DNA of 64,000 nucleotides, taken from contig NZ_JACWIJ010000002.1 in the NCBI RefSeq assembly GCF_017811175.1, positions 1,426,001-1,490,000 on the forward strand, given 5' to 3'. The position numbers were made by a program, and so were the translations under genes. Positions 19,919 through 30,255 of the stretch are shown piece by piece. Origin of the DNA: Melaminivora jejuensis. Lineage in GTDB: Bacteria; Pseudomonadota; Gammaproteobacteria; Burkholderiales; Burkholderiaceae_C. The notes below the pieces were generated by a model, which made no database searches, was not told where the DNA came from, and saw only the letters and a list, made by a program, of their open reading frames with translations. The first letter of the stretch is position 1; every line of letters begins with the position of its first letter.

Positions 19919-19937
19919 CGCCCCCGGGATTCGCTCT

Positions 19938-19996
19938 TTTTATGATAGCTGCCATCGCTTGCCTGTATTGGCTTTGAGGCAGATTTGATGCTCAAA
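19938..19996 (+). repeat. Dispersed ATAGCTG repeat, copy 6
   Basis: TATGATAGCTGCCATCGCTTG, then CCTGTATTGGCTTTGAGGC, in the convergent mltB-clpA gap just before the terminator. Confidence 0.75.
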
Positions 19997-20004
19997 ATGT
20001 CACA

Positions 20005-20032
20005 AAAAACCGCAGCCGGGGCTGCGGTTTTT
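20005..20032. terminator. Bidirectional Rho-independent terminator between mltB and clpA
   Basis: A perfect 12-bp stem, AAAAACCGCAGC and GCTGCGGTTTTT, around the loop CGGG. The A and T tracts make it function-like on both strands, matching the convergent genes on either side. Confidence 0.92.
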
Positions 20033-20051
20033 GCTGGTCTCGGCGCCGGTC

Positions 20052-22412
20052 TCAGTCGGCGGTGGCTTCCTCCGGCTCGGCCGGCTCGGCCTTGACGCCG
20101 CGCTCCTTCTTGGGCAGGGGCTGGATGTCCAGCCTGATCTCGGGCGCCGGGGCGTCCTTGCCATCGTCCTCGCCCACCGGGTTGTCGATGTCCACCGTCA
20201 GGCGCCCGCCATCGGTGAGGCGACCGAACAGCAGCTCGTCGGCCAGCGCCTTGCGGATCAAGTCCTGGATCAGGCGCTGCATGGGGCGCGCGCCCATCAG
20301 CGGATCGAAGCCCTTCTTGGCCAGGTGTTTGCGCAGGGTGTCGGTGAAGGTGACCTCGACCTTCTTCTCGGCCAGCTGGGTTTCGAGCTGCAGCAGGAAC
20401 TTGTCCACCACGCGCAGGATGATCTGCTCATCGAGCGGCTTGAAGCTGACCACGGCGTCCAGGCGGTTCCTGAACTCGGGCGTGAACAGGCGCTTGATGT
20501 CGGCCATCTCGTCGCCTGCCTGGCGCGGGTTGGTGAAGCCAATCGTCGCCTTGTTCATGGTCTCAGCGCCCGCGTTGGTCGTCATGATGATGATGACGTT
20601 GCGGAAGTCGGCCTTGCGTCCGTTGTTGTCCGTCAGCGTGCCGTGATCCATGACCTGCAGCAGCACGTTGAAAATGTCCGGGTGCGCTTTTTCGATTTCG
20701 TCGAGCAGCAGCACGCAGTGCGGCTTCTTGGTCACGGCCTCGGTCAAGAGACCGCCCTGGTCGAAGCCGACATAGCCTGGGGGCGCGCCGATCAGGCGGC
20801 TCACGGCGTGGCGCTCCATGTACTCGGACATGTCGAAGCGCACCAGATCGACGCCCATGATGTAGGCCAGCTGCTTAGCCGCTTCGGTCTTGCCGACGCC
20901 AGTGGGGCCGGAGAACAAAAAGCTGCCGATGGGCTTGTCGCCCTTGCCCAGCCCTGAGCGTGCCATCTTGACGCTGGCAGCCAGCACCTCCAGCGCCTTG
21001 TCCTGGCCGAAGACCACGCTCTTCAAGTCACGCTCCAGCGTCTGCAGCTTGCTGCGGTCGTCGTTGCTGACGTTGGCGGGCGGGATGCGGGCGATCTTCG
21101 CCACGATCTCCTCGATCTCGGTCTTGCCGATGGTCTTCTTGCGCTTGGAGGGCGTCAGGATGCGCTGCGCCGCGCCGGCCTCGTCGATCACGTCGATGGC
21201 CTTGTCGGGCAGATGCCGATCGTTGATGTACTTGGCCGACAGCTCGGCTGCAGCCTGCAGGGCGGCAGCGGCGTACTTGACGCTGTGGTGCTCCTCGAAG
21301 CGCGACTTCAGGCCCTTGAGGATGTCGATGGTCTCGGCCACCGTCGGCTCGACCACATCCACCTTCTGGAAGCGCCGCGACAGCGCTGCATCCTTTTCGA
21401 AGATGCCGCGGTACTCGGTGAAGGTCGTCGCGCCGATGCACTTGAGCTGGCCCGACGACAGTGCGGGCTTGAGCAGGTTGCTGGCATCAAGCGTCCCGCC
21501 CGAGGCGGCACCGGCGCCGATCAGCGTGTGGATCTCGTCGATGAACAGCACGGCATTGGGCTTGTCCTTGAGGCTTTTCAGCACGCCCTTGAGGCGCTGC
21601 TCGAAGTCGCCCCGGTACTTGGTGCCCGCCAGCAGCGCGCCCATGTCCAGCGAATACACCGTGGCCTCGGCCAGGATCTCCGGCACGTCGCCCTGGGTGA
21701 TGCGCCAGGCCAGGCCCTCGGCAATGGCCGTCTTGCCCACGCCGGCCTCGCCCACCAGCAGCGGGTTGTTCTTGCGCCGGCGGCACAGGATCTGGATGGT
21801 GCGCTCGACCTCGTAGTTGCGGCCGATCAGCGGATCGATCTTGCCGTCCTTGGCGGACTGGTTGAGGTTTTGCGTGTACTGCTCCAGCGGCGAGGCCTTT
21901 TCGTTCCTCTCGCCCTGGGCGCTGCCCTCTTCGGCTTCGGCCTGGCCTTCCTGCTTGGCCGGCTCCTGGGGCTCGCCCTTTCTGATGCCGTGGGCGATGA
22001 AATTCACCACGTCCAGGCGCGTCACGCCCTGCTGATGCAGGTAATAGACGGCGTGCGAATCCTTCTCGCCATAGATGGCCACCAGCACGTTGGCGCCGGT
22101 GACTTCCTTCTTGCCGTTGCCGGTGGACTGCACGTGCATGATGGCACGCTGGATCACGCGCTGGAAGCCCAGCGTGGGCTGGGTGTCAACCTCGCCCTCG
22201 CCAGCGACCTGGGGCGTGTTGTCCTTGATGAAATGCGTCAGCGAGGCGCGCAGGTCGTCAATGTGGGCGGCGCAGGCGCGCAGCACCTCGGCGGCGCTGG
22301 GGTTGTCCAGCAAAGCCAGCAGCAGGTGCTCCACGGTGATGAACTCGTGGCGCTGCTGGCGGGCCTCGACGAAGGCCATGTGCAAGCTGACTTCCAGTTC
22401 CTGGGCAATCAT
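20052..22412 (-). CDS. clpA: ATP-dependent Clp protease ATP-binding subunit ClpA
   Basis: Hexameric AAA+ unfoldase that feeds substrates, including N-end-rule proteins from ClpS, to ClpP. In the 786-residue protein the N-terminal Clp-N repeats come first, then D1 with Walker A GEAGVGKT, and D2 with GPTGVGKT and [15 protein letters not shown]. The ClpP-docking IGF loop is visible as ATIGFTNP. The C-terminal tail after residue 750 is charged. AGGAG upstream supports the ATG at 22412. clpS lies 58 bases upstream on the same strand, the classic clpS-clpA order. Confidence 0.97.
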   Translation of the reverse strand: MIAQELEVSLHMAFVEARQQRHEFITVEHLLLALLDNPSAAEVLRACAAHIDDLRASLTHFIKDNTPQVAGEGEVDTQPTLGFQRVIQRAIMHVQSTGNGKKEVTGANVLVAIYGEKDSHAVYYLHQQGVTRLDVVNFIAHGIRKGEPQEPAKQEGQAEAEEGSAQGERNEKASPLEQYTQNLNQSAKDGKIDPLIGRNYEVERTIQILCRRRKNNPLLVGEAGVGKTAIAEGLAWRITQGDVPEILAEATVYSLDMGALLAGTKYRGDFEQRLKGVLKSLKDKPNAVLFIDEIHTLIGAGAASGGTLDASNLLKPALSSGQLKCIGATTFTEYRGIFEKDAALSRRFQKVDVVEPTVAETIDILKGLKSRFEEHHSVKYAAAALQAAAELSAKYINDRHLPDKAIDVIDEAGAAQRILTPSKRKKTIGKTEIEEIVAKIARIPPANVSNDDRSKLQTLERDLKSVVFGQDKALEVLAASVKMARSGLGKGDKPIGSFLFSGPTGVGKTEAAKQLAYIMGVDLVRFDMSEYMERHAVSRLIGAPPGYVGFDQGGLLTEAVTKKPHCVLLLDEIEKAHPDIFNVLLQVMDHGTLTDNNGRKADFRNVIIIMTTNAGAETMNKATIGFTNPRQAGDEMADIKRLFTPEFRNRLDAVVSFKPLDEQIILRVVDKFLLQLETQLAEKKVEVTFTDTLRKHLAKKGFDPLMGARPMQRLIQDLIRKALADELLFGRLTDGGRLTVDIDNPVGEDDGKDAPAPEIRLDIQPLPKKERGVKAEPAEPEEATAD

Positions 22413-22470
22413 GTGAGAACTCCTTTGTGCTTGCGTGTGGAAACAACTGTATTTCAGGGACGAAGACCTG

Positions 22471-22755
22471 TTATTCAACAGGCTCGCTCAGGCATTGCAG
22501 CGGGTGGCCGGCGTGGCGTGCCGCGTCCAGCACCTGCTCGACCTTGGTGGCCGCCACGTCGCGGCTGTACACCCCGCACACGCCCTTACCTTCGAGATGA
22601 ATCTTGAGCATGATCTGTGTAGCGGCCTCGCGATCCTTGTGGAAGAACTCCTGTAGGACGACCACCACGAACTCCATGGGGGTGTAGTCGTCATTGAGCA
22701 TGACCACCTGATGCATCTGCGGCGGTGTGGTTTTTTGCGCTCGGCGCTCGACCAC
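22471..22755 (-). CDS. clpS: ClpS adaptor (apparent one-base deletion near its N-terminus)
   Basis: Adaptor that delivers N-degron proteins to ClpA. The open frame from a GTG at 22755 gives 94 residues and contains the whole core: [36 protein letters not shown] and [15 protein letters not shown]. In-frame codons continue upstream as [19 protein letters not shown], a plausible ClpS leader, but reach a TAG without an ATG. An ATG at 22826 sits one frame away. One extra base in its ACCAT would join them (MATHPSP...). True start is therefore probably 22826; GTG at 22755 is the literal alternative. Confidence 0.88.
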   Translation of the reverse strand: MVERRAQKTTPPQMHQVVMLNDDYTPMEFVVVVLQEFFHKDREAATQIMLKIHLEGKGVCGVYSRDVAATKVEQVLDAARHAGHPLQCLSEPVE

Positions 22756-22904
22756 GGCTGCTCCGCCGGTGTCGGGCGGTGCAATCGAAGGCCTGGTGGG
22801 CGCCTTGGGGGACGGATGGTTGCCATGTTGAAATTCATTCTATCGAGCCGCGCCCGGGCACGGTCTTGGGGAAACTGGCAGCTTGGCGGCTTATTTCAAG
22901 CCGC

Positions 22905-25900
22905 TCACGCCATCTCGTAGATCACGCTGAGGCTGCCGGCGCCGACTTGCTGCGCCCACGCGGCCAGAGCCTGGTCGCAGGGAAAGAAGCGGCTGGCGTC
23001 GCCCAGCTGCAGCTCGGCCAGCGCCGGTGCGCCGCCCGCTGGGTCGCTGCAGCGCACGGCCAGGCGCACGCGCAGGCCATGCAGCAGCGGCTCGCCCTGT
23101 CCGCTCTCCTCGCGCTGCGGCGGGTAGGCGCGCACGATGGCCGCCACGTCCGGCTGCACGCTGCTGTCCACGTGCAGATAGCGACCAAAGCGCGCGCGCG
23201 CGCCGGCCAGGCTCCACAACTGCTGCACCTTCAGGCGCAGGCCGCCGCTGAAGTGATCCAGCTGCAGCCGACCGCTGGCGACCACGAACTCATCATCGCG
23301 CAGCAGACCGGCGCTGGCAGCGATCACGGCCTCGTCGGCCGAGGCCTCGATAGCGCCCGATCTGTCATCCAGCTTGAACAGCGCCAGCTTGCCGCGCTGG
23401 CCATTGATGACGCGGCAGTCGCTCAGGATGCCGGCCATGAGCTGGGGCTCGCGGCTGTCGGCCAGCTCGGCGATGGGTGTGCGCACGAAGCGGCGCACCT
23501 CGGCCTCGACCTCGTCGAACAGGTGGCCCGACAGGTAAAAGCCCACGGCGGTCTTTTCCTGCGTCAGCCGCTCCTTGACGCCCCACTCGGGCACATCGGC
23601 CAGGGCCGGCTCCTCGGTGCTGGCGCCGATGGCGTCCTCGCCCATCATGTCGAACAGCCCGCCCTGGTTGGCGTTGGCCAGTTGCGCGGCGGCGTAGTCG
23701 AAGGCCCGGTCGATGGACGCCACCAGCGCCGCCCGGTTCGGCTCGACGGCATCGAAGGCGCCGGCCTTGATCAGCGCCTCCACGGTGCGCTTGTTCAGGC
23801 GCGTGCGATCGACGCGCACGCAAAAATCGAACAGGCTCTTGAACGGCCCGCACACGTCGCCCTGCGGCCCCGTGCCCCGGCCCTCGCGCGCAGCAATGAT
23901 GGCCTCGATAGCCTGTTGGCCCGTGCCCTTGACGGCGCCCAGGCCGTAGCGGATGACCTGATCCGTCACCGGCTCGAAGCGGTACAGCCCCGGTTGATGT
24001 CCGGCGGCTCGAAGCGGATGCCGAAATGCTTGACGGCATCCTCGTACAGCACCTTGAGCTTGTCCGTGTCGTCCATCTCCACGGTCATGTTGGCGCAGTA
24101 GAACTCGGCCGTGTAATGCACCTTGAGCCAGCCGGTGTGATAGGCCAGCAGCGAGTAGGCGGCGGCGTGCGACTTGTTGAAGCCATAGCCGGCGAACTTT
24201 TCCATCAGGTCGAAGACCTCGTCGGCCTGGGCCTCGGGGATGCCTTTCTCGGCAGCGCCCTTCCTGAAGATGATGCGGTGCTCGGCCATCTCCTCGGGCT
24301 TTTTCTTGCCCATGGCACGGCGCAGCATGTCGGCGCCGCCCAGCGAGTAGCCACCCAGCACCTGCGCAGTCTGCATGACCTGCTCCTGATAGACCATGAT
24401 GCCGTAGGTTTCGGCCAGCACCGGTTCGACCAGCGGGTGCGGGTACTCGACCACCTCCTTGCCGTGCTTGCGGTTCACGAAGCTGGGGATCAGATCCATC
24501 GGCCCGGGGCGGTACAGGGCGTTGAGGGCGATCAGGTCTTCCAGCCGGCTGGGGCGGGCTTCCTTCAACATGCCCTGCATTCCGCGGCTTTCGAACTGGA
24601 ACACGGCCTCGGTCTTGCCCTCGGAAAACAGCCGGTAGGTGCGCGCATCATCGAGCGGCACTTGCTCGAAGGCGAAATTCTCCTGGCCCTTGTGGCGCTG
24701 CTGGATCAGCTCGCGGGCAATCTCCAGGATGGTCAGCGTGGCCAGGCCCAGGAAGTCGAACTTGACCAGGCCGATGGCCTCCACGTCATCCTTGTCGTAC
24801 TGGCTGACTGCCGACTCGCTGCCCGGCTGTTGGTACAGCGGGCAAAAATCCGTCAATTTGCCCGGCGCGATCAGCACGCCGCCGGCGTGCATGCCGATGT
24901 TGCGCGTCATGCCTTCGAGCTTTTGCGCCATCTCGATCACGGTGCGCACGTCCTCCTCGCTGCGCACGCGCTCGTACAGCAGCGGCTCCAGCTCCAGGGC
25001 GTAGTTGTTCTTGTCACCCTCCTTCCTCGGCTCGGGCGGATAGGCCAGGGTGTAGGTCTGGCCGGGCTTGCCGGGCACCAGCTTGGAGATGCCGTCGCAG
25101 AAGTTGTAGCTCAGATCCATGACCCGGCCCACGTCGCGGATCGCCGCCTTGGCCGCCATGGTGCCGAAGGTGGCGATCTGGCTGACGGCCTGCCGGCCAT
25201 ACTTGTCCTTGACGTATTCGATGACCCGGTCGCGGTTGGATTGGCAGAAATCGATGTCGAAGTCGGGCATGGACACCCGCTCCGGGTTCAGGAAACGCTC
25301 GAACAGCAGGTTGTACTGCAGCGGATCGAGGTCGGTGATCTTGAGCGCATAGGCCACCAGCGAGCCAGCCCCCGAACCCCGGCCCGGCCCCACCGGGCAA
25401 CCATTGGCCTTGGCCCACTGGATGAAGTCGCCCACGATCAGGAAGTAGCCCGGGAAGCCCATCTTCAGGATGGTGCCCAGCTCGAACTCCAGGCGCTCCT
25501 CGTAGCGTGGGCGCTGGCGCTCGCGCTCGGCAGCATCGGGGTACAGCTGCGCCAAGCGCTCCTTCAGGCCCTCGTGCGAGGCCAGGCGGAAGTACTCGTC
25601 GATGGGCATACCGCCCGGCGTCGGGAAGTCCGGCAATTGCGGCTTGCCCAGCACCAGCGTCAGGCTGCAGCGGCGGGCGATCTCGACACTATTGGCCAAC
25701 GCCGAAGGCAGGTCGGCAAAGAGCTCGTGCATCTGCGCAGCGCTCTTGAAATGCTGCTCGCGCGTGAAGCGGCGCACCCGGCGCGGATTGGCCAGGATTT
25801 CGCCCTCGGCGATGCACACACGCGCCTCGTGCGCCTCATGGTCGTCCGGCGTGGCGAACTGGATGGGGTGCGTGGCGACCACCGGCAGGCCCAGCCGGGC

Positions 25901-26452
25901 GGCCAGTTGCGCAGCAGCGGCGACATGCGCCTCATCGTCGGGCCGGCCTGCGCGCTGCAGCTCCAGGTAAAAGCGCTGCGGATAGATCTGCGCCAGGCGC
26001 TGCGCCAGCTCCTGGGCGACGTCGTCGGCACCCTTCATCAGCGCCTGGCCAACCGGGCCGGCCTGCGCGCCGGACAGGGCGATCAGGCCAGCGTTCAACT
26101 CTTGCAGCCACGCCCAGGTACACAGCGGCAGATTCTTGACCACGTTGCCTGTCCAGGCCCGGGCCAGCAGTTCGCACAGGTTCAGGTAGCCCTGGCGATT
26201 CTGTGCCAGCAGCAGCAGGCGTGCCGGGGCCGGGCCGGTGTCGCCTTCGAGCATGACCTCGACGCCGATGATGGGCTTGACTCCTTTGCTGCGGCCCTCG
26301 CGGTAGAACTTGACGGCGCCAAACAGGTTGTTCAGATCAGTGATCGCCAGGGCCGGCTGGGCGTCGCGGGCCGCCGCGCGCATGGCCTCGCCGATGCGGA
26401 TGGTGCCGTCAACGACGGAAAATTCGGTGTGCAGGCGCAAGTGGACAAACAT
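22905..26452 (-). CDS. dnaE: DNA polymerase III alpha subunit (apparent frameshift at 23988-23991)
   Basis: Catalytic subunit of the replicative polymerase. From the ATG at 26452 the PHP domain begins MFVHLRLHTEFSVVDG; catalytic aspartates are in MPDFDIDFCQSNRDRVIEY, and the fingers, tandem HhH and OB-fold parts follow. Residue alignment is continuous until ...PPDINRG, where the frame jumps and stops as CTASSR. The other frame resumes LYRFEPVTDQVIRYGLGAV and runs to 22905. One extra G in the GGGG run (bottom strand of 23988-23991) restores a full-length protein of 1182 residues. An essential gene should not be broken, so a base-call error is most likely. Confidence 0.94.
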
Positions 26453-26583
26453 CCGCGCATTGTAAAAACCGGGCCATGCCCGCGCCCGGCGCCGGGCACC
26501 GCTACATACAATCGCGCTTCGACGCCGCCACCCTCCCATGCAGGCCGCACCTGCCGCCGCCTGCCACCTCACCCCCGAAAGCC

Positions 26584-27378
26584 ATGCCACGTTTACTGCC
26601 TGTTGTTCTGCCCCTGGTGCTGGCCGGCACCCTGGCCGCCTGTTCCAGCACCAATGAAGACAAGACCGCTGGCTGGAGTCCCGACAAGATCTATGCCGAG
26701 GCGCGCGACGAGATGAACAGCAACGCCTACGACAAGGCCGTGCCGCTGCTGGAAAAGCTCGAAGGCCGCGCCGCCGGCACGCCGCTGGCACAGCAGGCGC
26801 AGCTGGAAAAAGCCTACGCCCAGTACAAGGGCGGCGACAAGGCCCAGGCCGTGGCCACGCTGGATCGTTTCATGAAGCTGCACCCGGCCAGCCCCGCCTA
26901 CGACTACGCGCTGTACCTCAAGGGCCTGGTCAATTTCAACGACGACCTGGGGCTGTTTTCCTGGGTCTCGCGCCAGGATCTGTCCGAGCGCGACCAGCGC
27001 GCCGCCAAGGATTCCTTCGAGGCTTTCCGGGAGTTGAGCACGCGCTTTCCCGATTCGCGCTACACGCCGGACGCGCGCCAGCGCATGACCTACATCGTCA
27101 ACTCGCTGGCGCAGTACGAGGTACACGTGGCGCGCTACTACTTCGAGCGCGGCGCCTACGTGGCTGCCGTCAGCCGGGCGCAGAACGCCATTGCCGAATA
27201 CAAGGACGTGCCCGCCACCGAGGAGGCGCTGTACATCCTGGTGCGCTCCTACGACGCGCTGGACATGCCGCAGCTGCGCGACGACGCACGCCGCGTGCTG
27301 CTGGCCAGCTATCCGCAGACCACCTTGCTGAACCAGGGCTTCCGTGCCAAGTCCGACCCCTGGTGGAAGCTGTGGTGA
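26584..27378 (+). CDS. bamD: Outer-membrane assembly lipoprotein BamD
   Basis: Essential TPR lipoprotein of the BAM complex that inserts beta-barrels in the outer membrane. In the 264-residue protein the signal peptide ends in a lipobox, LVLAGTLAACSS. TPR helices cover residues 30-250, with AEARDEMNSNAYDKAVPLLE, ALYLKGLVNFND and ARYYFERGAYVAAVSRAQN. The C-terminus is KSDPWWKLW. The ATG at 26584 is chosen because it yields the proper signal peptide. The gene is divergent from dnaE. Confidence 0.95.
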   Translation: MPRLLPVVLPLVLAGTLAACSSTNEDKTAGWSPDKIYAEARDEMNSNAYDKAVPLLEKLEGRAAGTPLAQQAQLEKAYAQYKGGDKAQAVATLDRFMKLHPASPAYDYALYLKGLVNFNDDLGLFSWVSRQDLSERDQRAAKDSFEAFRELSTRFPDSRYTPDARQRMTYIVNSLAQYEVHVARYYFERGAYVAAVSRAQNAIAEYKDVPATEEALYILVRSYDALDMPQLRDDARRVLLASYPQTTLLNQGFRAKSDPWWKLW

Positions 27379-27441
27379 CATGCTGACCCACTCCCACCTG
27401 TTCTTGGCCACCAGACACAGGACGCAATCGGTGCATCAGAC

Positions 27442-28200
27442 ATGAGCAAGGCCTATCGTCTGCTCGCCTCGACGGGCATCCACCGGGGCGACCGGGAATA
27501 CCAGCAGGATCAGGTGGCCCTGCTGTCGCACGCACGCACCAATGGCTGCCTGCTGGCCGTCCTGGCCGACGGCATGGGCGGGCGCAGCGGCGGGCGCAAG
27601 GCCTCCGACCAGGTCATGCTGACGGCGCGCCAGCTGTTCGAGCGCTACAGCGTGGACGGCGACGACCCGGCCAGCCTGCTGACCCACCTGGCGCAGGAGG
27701 CGCACATGGTAATCCGCCTGACGGCCATTGCCGCCGAGCAGGAGCCGCACAGCACCCTGGCGGCGTTCTTGCTGAACCCGCGCGGCGACTGCCACTGGGT
27801 ACACGCGGGCGACTCGCGCATCTACCACTTGCGCAACGGGCAGCTGATCCACCGCACCAAGGATCATTCCTACGTGCAAGGCCTGGTCGATCGCGGCCAG
27901 CTCACCGAGGAGCAGGCCCTGACGCATCCCCAGTCCAACATCCTGGTGGGCTGCCTGGGCACGGAAAACGACCCGCCGGTCACGCTGCACTTCATCCCGC
28001 AGATACAGCCCGGCGATGTGCTGATGGCCTGCAGCGATGGCGTGTGGCACTACTTCTCGACAGAAGAGCTGGCCGCCGTGCTGACCCGGCTGACGCCGCG
28101 CGAGGCCAGCGAATTCCTGATCGACAAGGCCCGCATCCGCGCCCAGGGCGGGGGCGACAACCTATCGCTGGCCATCGTCAAGGTCGAGGCCCTGAGCTGA
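27442..28200 (+). CDS. PP2C-family serine/threonine protein phosphatase
   Basis: Metal-dependent phosphatase, cytoplasmic, 252 residues with no transmembrane or accessory domain. Metal-binding motifs are present in order: GDREYQQDQ, LADGMGGRSGG, HAGDSRIY, CSDGVWHYF and GGGDNLSLAIV. Stand-alone PP2Cs often pair with Hanks-type kinases in type VI secretion or stress signalling, but no kinase gene is nearby, so the partner is unknown. It starts 63 bases after bamD on the same strand. Confidence 0.9.
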   Translation: MSKAYRLLASTGIHRGDREYQQDQVALLSHARTNGCLLAVLADGMGGRSGGRKASDQVMLTARQLFERYSVDGDDPASLLTHLAQEAHMVIRLTAIAAEQEPHSTLAAFLLNPRGDCHWVHAGDSRIYHLRNGQLIHRTKDHSYVQGLVDRGQLTEEQALTHPQSNILVGCLGTENDPPVTLHFIPQIQPGDVLMACSDGVWHYFSTEELAAVLTRLTPREASEFLIDKARIRAQGGGDNLSLAIVKVEALS

Positions 28201-28320
28201 ACGGCTCCTGAACTGCACGCACTTGAGGCGTGCCGGGCCTCGACCCCATCCCTTTCAAAGGCTTGGCATTTGGCACATGAAAGGCTTGTTCGCCGCAACA
28301 CCTCTTGAAAGAGATGAGCC

Positions 28321-29013
28321 TCAATCCCCCAGCGAGGGCAGCGGGCGCGCTGCCGGGCGGCCCTCGGCAGCGTCCTGGGCGCGCTGGCGCTCATGTTCGG
28401 CACGCCTTTCGCGCGCCTTTTGCTGGCGCGCCTCGTAGCGCTGGCGCGACTGCTCCAGCCGCTCGGCCTGCTGCTGCGCCCGCTGCTGCTGCGCCGCCTC
28501 GTGCGCCTGCTGGCGCTGGCGCGCCTGGCTGGCGCGTTCGCTGGCCTGGCGCGCGCGCAATTGTGCTTCGGCCTCATGTCCGCCAGGCCCGCCGGGAGGC
28601 GGCAACCGCCCTTCTGGCGCCGCAGCGGGCGGCTCCTGGCTGCCGCTGCGCTCCTCGATGGCGCGCAGGCGCTGCGCGGCCCGGTCGCGGCGTTCGGCTT
28701 CGTCGAGTTCCAGCTCCTGGCGCCACAGCAGGTTGTCCTGCGCCCGGGCGGCACTGCGCGCCTTGCGCAGACAGTCCTCCACGGCAAAGCGCTGGCGGCA
28801 GGCTGCCTCCTGCTGCTGCAGTTGCGCCTGCACGGCCTGGCGCTGCTGCTGGATGCGCGCGCGGGCCGGCAGCTCGCCTGTTGATGTGGCGGGCATCGCT
28901 GGCGTGGCCGGTGGCTCCTGGGCGAGTGCGCCAGCGCAGGCACAGGCGCAGGCGACAAGCAGGGCCAGCGTCCGGTTACAGCACGGGATGAGTGGCGGCA
29001 TCGGCAGGGGCAT
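28321..29013 (-). CDS. Exported Gln/Arg/Ala-rich coiled-coil protein of unknown function
   Basis: Not recognised as a named family. The 230-residue protein has a probable signal peptide (LALLVACACACAGALAQ, cleavage near residue 32). After that come long charged helices with heptad-like Gln/Arg/Glu repeats, such as QQAERLEQSRQRYEARQQKA. Two Cys (EAACRQRF and VEDCLRKA, about residues 71 and 80) could form a disulphide. Its ATG overlaps the zapE stop (TGATG), so it is likely translationally coupled to the cell-division ATPase. A periplasmic role is inference from the signal peptide. Confidence 0.7.
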   Translation of the reverse strand: MPLPMPPLIPCCNRTLALLVACACACAGALAQEPPATPAMPATSTGELPARARIQQQRQAVQAQLQQQEAACRQRFAVEDCLRKARSAARAQDNLLWRQELELDEAERRDRAAQRLRAIEERSGSQEPPAAAPEGRLPPPGGPGGHEAEAQLRARQASERASQARQRQQAHEAAQQQRAQQQAERLEQSRQRYEARQQKARERRAEHERQRAQDAAEGRPAARPLPSLGD

Positions 29014-30110
29014 CAGGTCAGCGAGGTATCCACCACCCGGCGCTCCAGCGCCAGGAATTCCCTGGACTGCATCTCGTTGAGGCGCGAGACCGTGCGCGGG
29101 AATTCATGCGCCAGCGGCCCTTCGGTGTAGAGCTGCTCGGGCGGCACGGCAGCCGACAGGATCAGCTTGACGCGCCGGTCGTATAGCACATCCACCAGCC
29201 AGGTGAAGCGCCGCGCGGGCGAGGCCATGTTGACCGGCATGTGCGGCACGTTGGACAGCAGCACGGTGTGGAACTGCGAGGCAATCTCCAGGTAGTCGTT
29301 CTGCGAGCGCGGGCCCATGCACAACTCGCGAAAGTCGAACCAGACCACGCCGCCGGCGCGGCGGATGGCGCGGATCTCGCGCGCCTCGATGTGCAGCACC
29401 GGGTCTTCGTCGCGGCTGGCGGCCAGCAGCTCGAAGGTCTCGGCCATGGCAGCCTCGGCCTCGGGGCCGAGCGGGCAGTGGTACAGCCGGGCGTTTTCCA
29501 GCGCGCGCGAGCGGTAGTCGGTGCCGTTGTCCACGTTCACCACTTCCATGCGCTCATTGAGCAGCGCGATGGCCGGCAGGATGCGGTCGCGGTGCAGGCC
29601 ATCCGGGTACAGCTCGTCGGGCTTGAAGTTGGAGGTGGTCACGAAGCCCACCCCGTTGTCCCACAGCGCCACCAGCAGGCGGTGCAGGATCATGGCGTCG
29701 GTGATGTCGGCGACGTGGAACTCGTCGAAGCAGATCAGCTTGTAGCGCCGTGCAATGCGCGCGCCCAGCACATCCAGCGGGTTTTGCTGCCCCTGCAAGC
29801 CGGCCAGCTCGCGATGCACCTCGCGCATGAACTCGTGAAAGTGCAGGCGCGTCTTGCGCTTGAGCGGCACGGCGTTGAAGAAGCAGTCCATGAGAAAGCT
29901 CTTGCCGCGCCCCACGCCGCCGTACATATAGACGCCCCGGGGGATGTCCGGGCGGTTGATGAGTTTTTTCAGCGCATTGGAGCGGCGCTGCTTGTAGGCA
30001 CCCCACTCCTGCGCGCAGCGCTCCAGAGCCTGAACGGCGCGCAGTTGCGCCGGATCGCTCGAAAAGCCCTTGGCGGCGAGTTCCGCCTCATAGGCCTGCC
30101 TGACTTTCAC
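29013..30110 (-). CDS. zapE: Cell division protein ZapE (AFG1-like ATPase)
   Basis: ATPase of the AFG1/ZapE family that associates with FtsZ during late constriction in E. coli. The 365-residue protein has Walker A GGVGRGKSFLMD near residue 65, followed by RLHFHEFMREVH, Walker B KLICFDEFHVADITDAMIL, FVTTSNFKPDELYPDGL and RRFTWLVDVLYDRRVKL. The start MKVRQAYEAELAAKGF is typical. It is cotranscribed with the exported coiled-coil gene downstream. Confidence 0.94.
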   Translation of the reverse strand: MKVRQAYEAELAAKGFSSDPAQLRAVQALERCAQEWGAYKQRRSNALKKLINRPDIPRGVYMYGGVGRGKSFLMDCFFNAVPLKRKTRLHFHEFMREVHRELAGLQGQQNPLDVLGARIARRYKLICFDEFHVADITDAMILHRLLVALWDNGVGFVTTSNFKPDELYPDGLHRDRILPAIALLNERMEVVNVDNGTDYRSRALENARLYHCPLGPEAEAAMAETFELLAASRDEDPVLHIEAREIRAIRRAGGVVWFDFRELCMGPRSQNDYLEIASQFHTVLLSNVPHMPVNMASPARRFTWLVDVLYDRRVKLILSAAVPPEQLYTEGPLAHEFPRTVSRLNEMQSREFLALERRVVDTSLT

Positions 30111-30120
30111 CGGAAATCCT

Positions 30121-30184
30121 TACTATCAGTTTGATAGCTGTCAGCGCTTGCCTGACAAGCGTTTGAGCCTGATTTGGCTTATAA
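30121..30184 (+). repeat. Dispersed ATAGCTG repeat, copy 7
   Basis: One of the best copies: TTTGATAGCTGTCAGCGCTT, then GCCTGACAAGCGTTTGAGCC and TGATTTGGC. It lies in the lpdA-zapE gap on the strand opposite to both genes. Confidence 0.8.
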
Positions 30185-30221
30185 AAATGGACGAAACAGC
30201 CTGTGCGGCACCATCCTGCGG

Positions 30222-30251
30222 CCTGCCCGCTGGCGGCGCTGCACGGGCAGG
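30222..30251 (-). terminator. Terminator-like hairpin after lpdA
   Basis: CCTGCCCG and CGGGCAGG form an 8-bp stem a few bases after the lpdA stop on the minus strand. No T-run follows, so termination is only suggested. Confidence 0.4.
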
Positions 30252-30255
30252 CAGG

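Noticed and set aside
24026..26470. Long plus-strand open frame opposite dnaE
   Set aside because: Antisense shadow; low-complexity and explained by dnaE codon bias.
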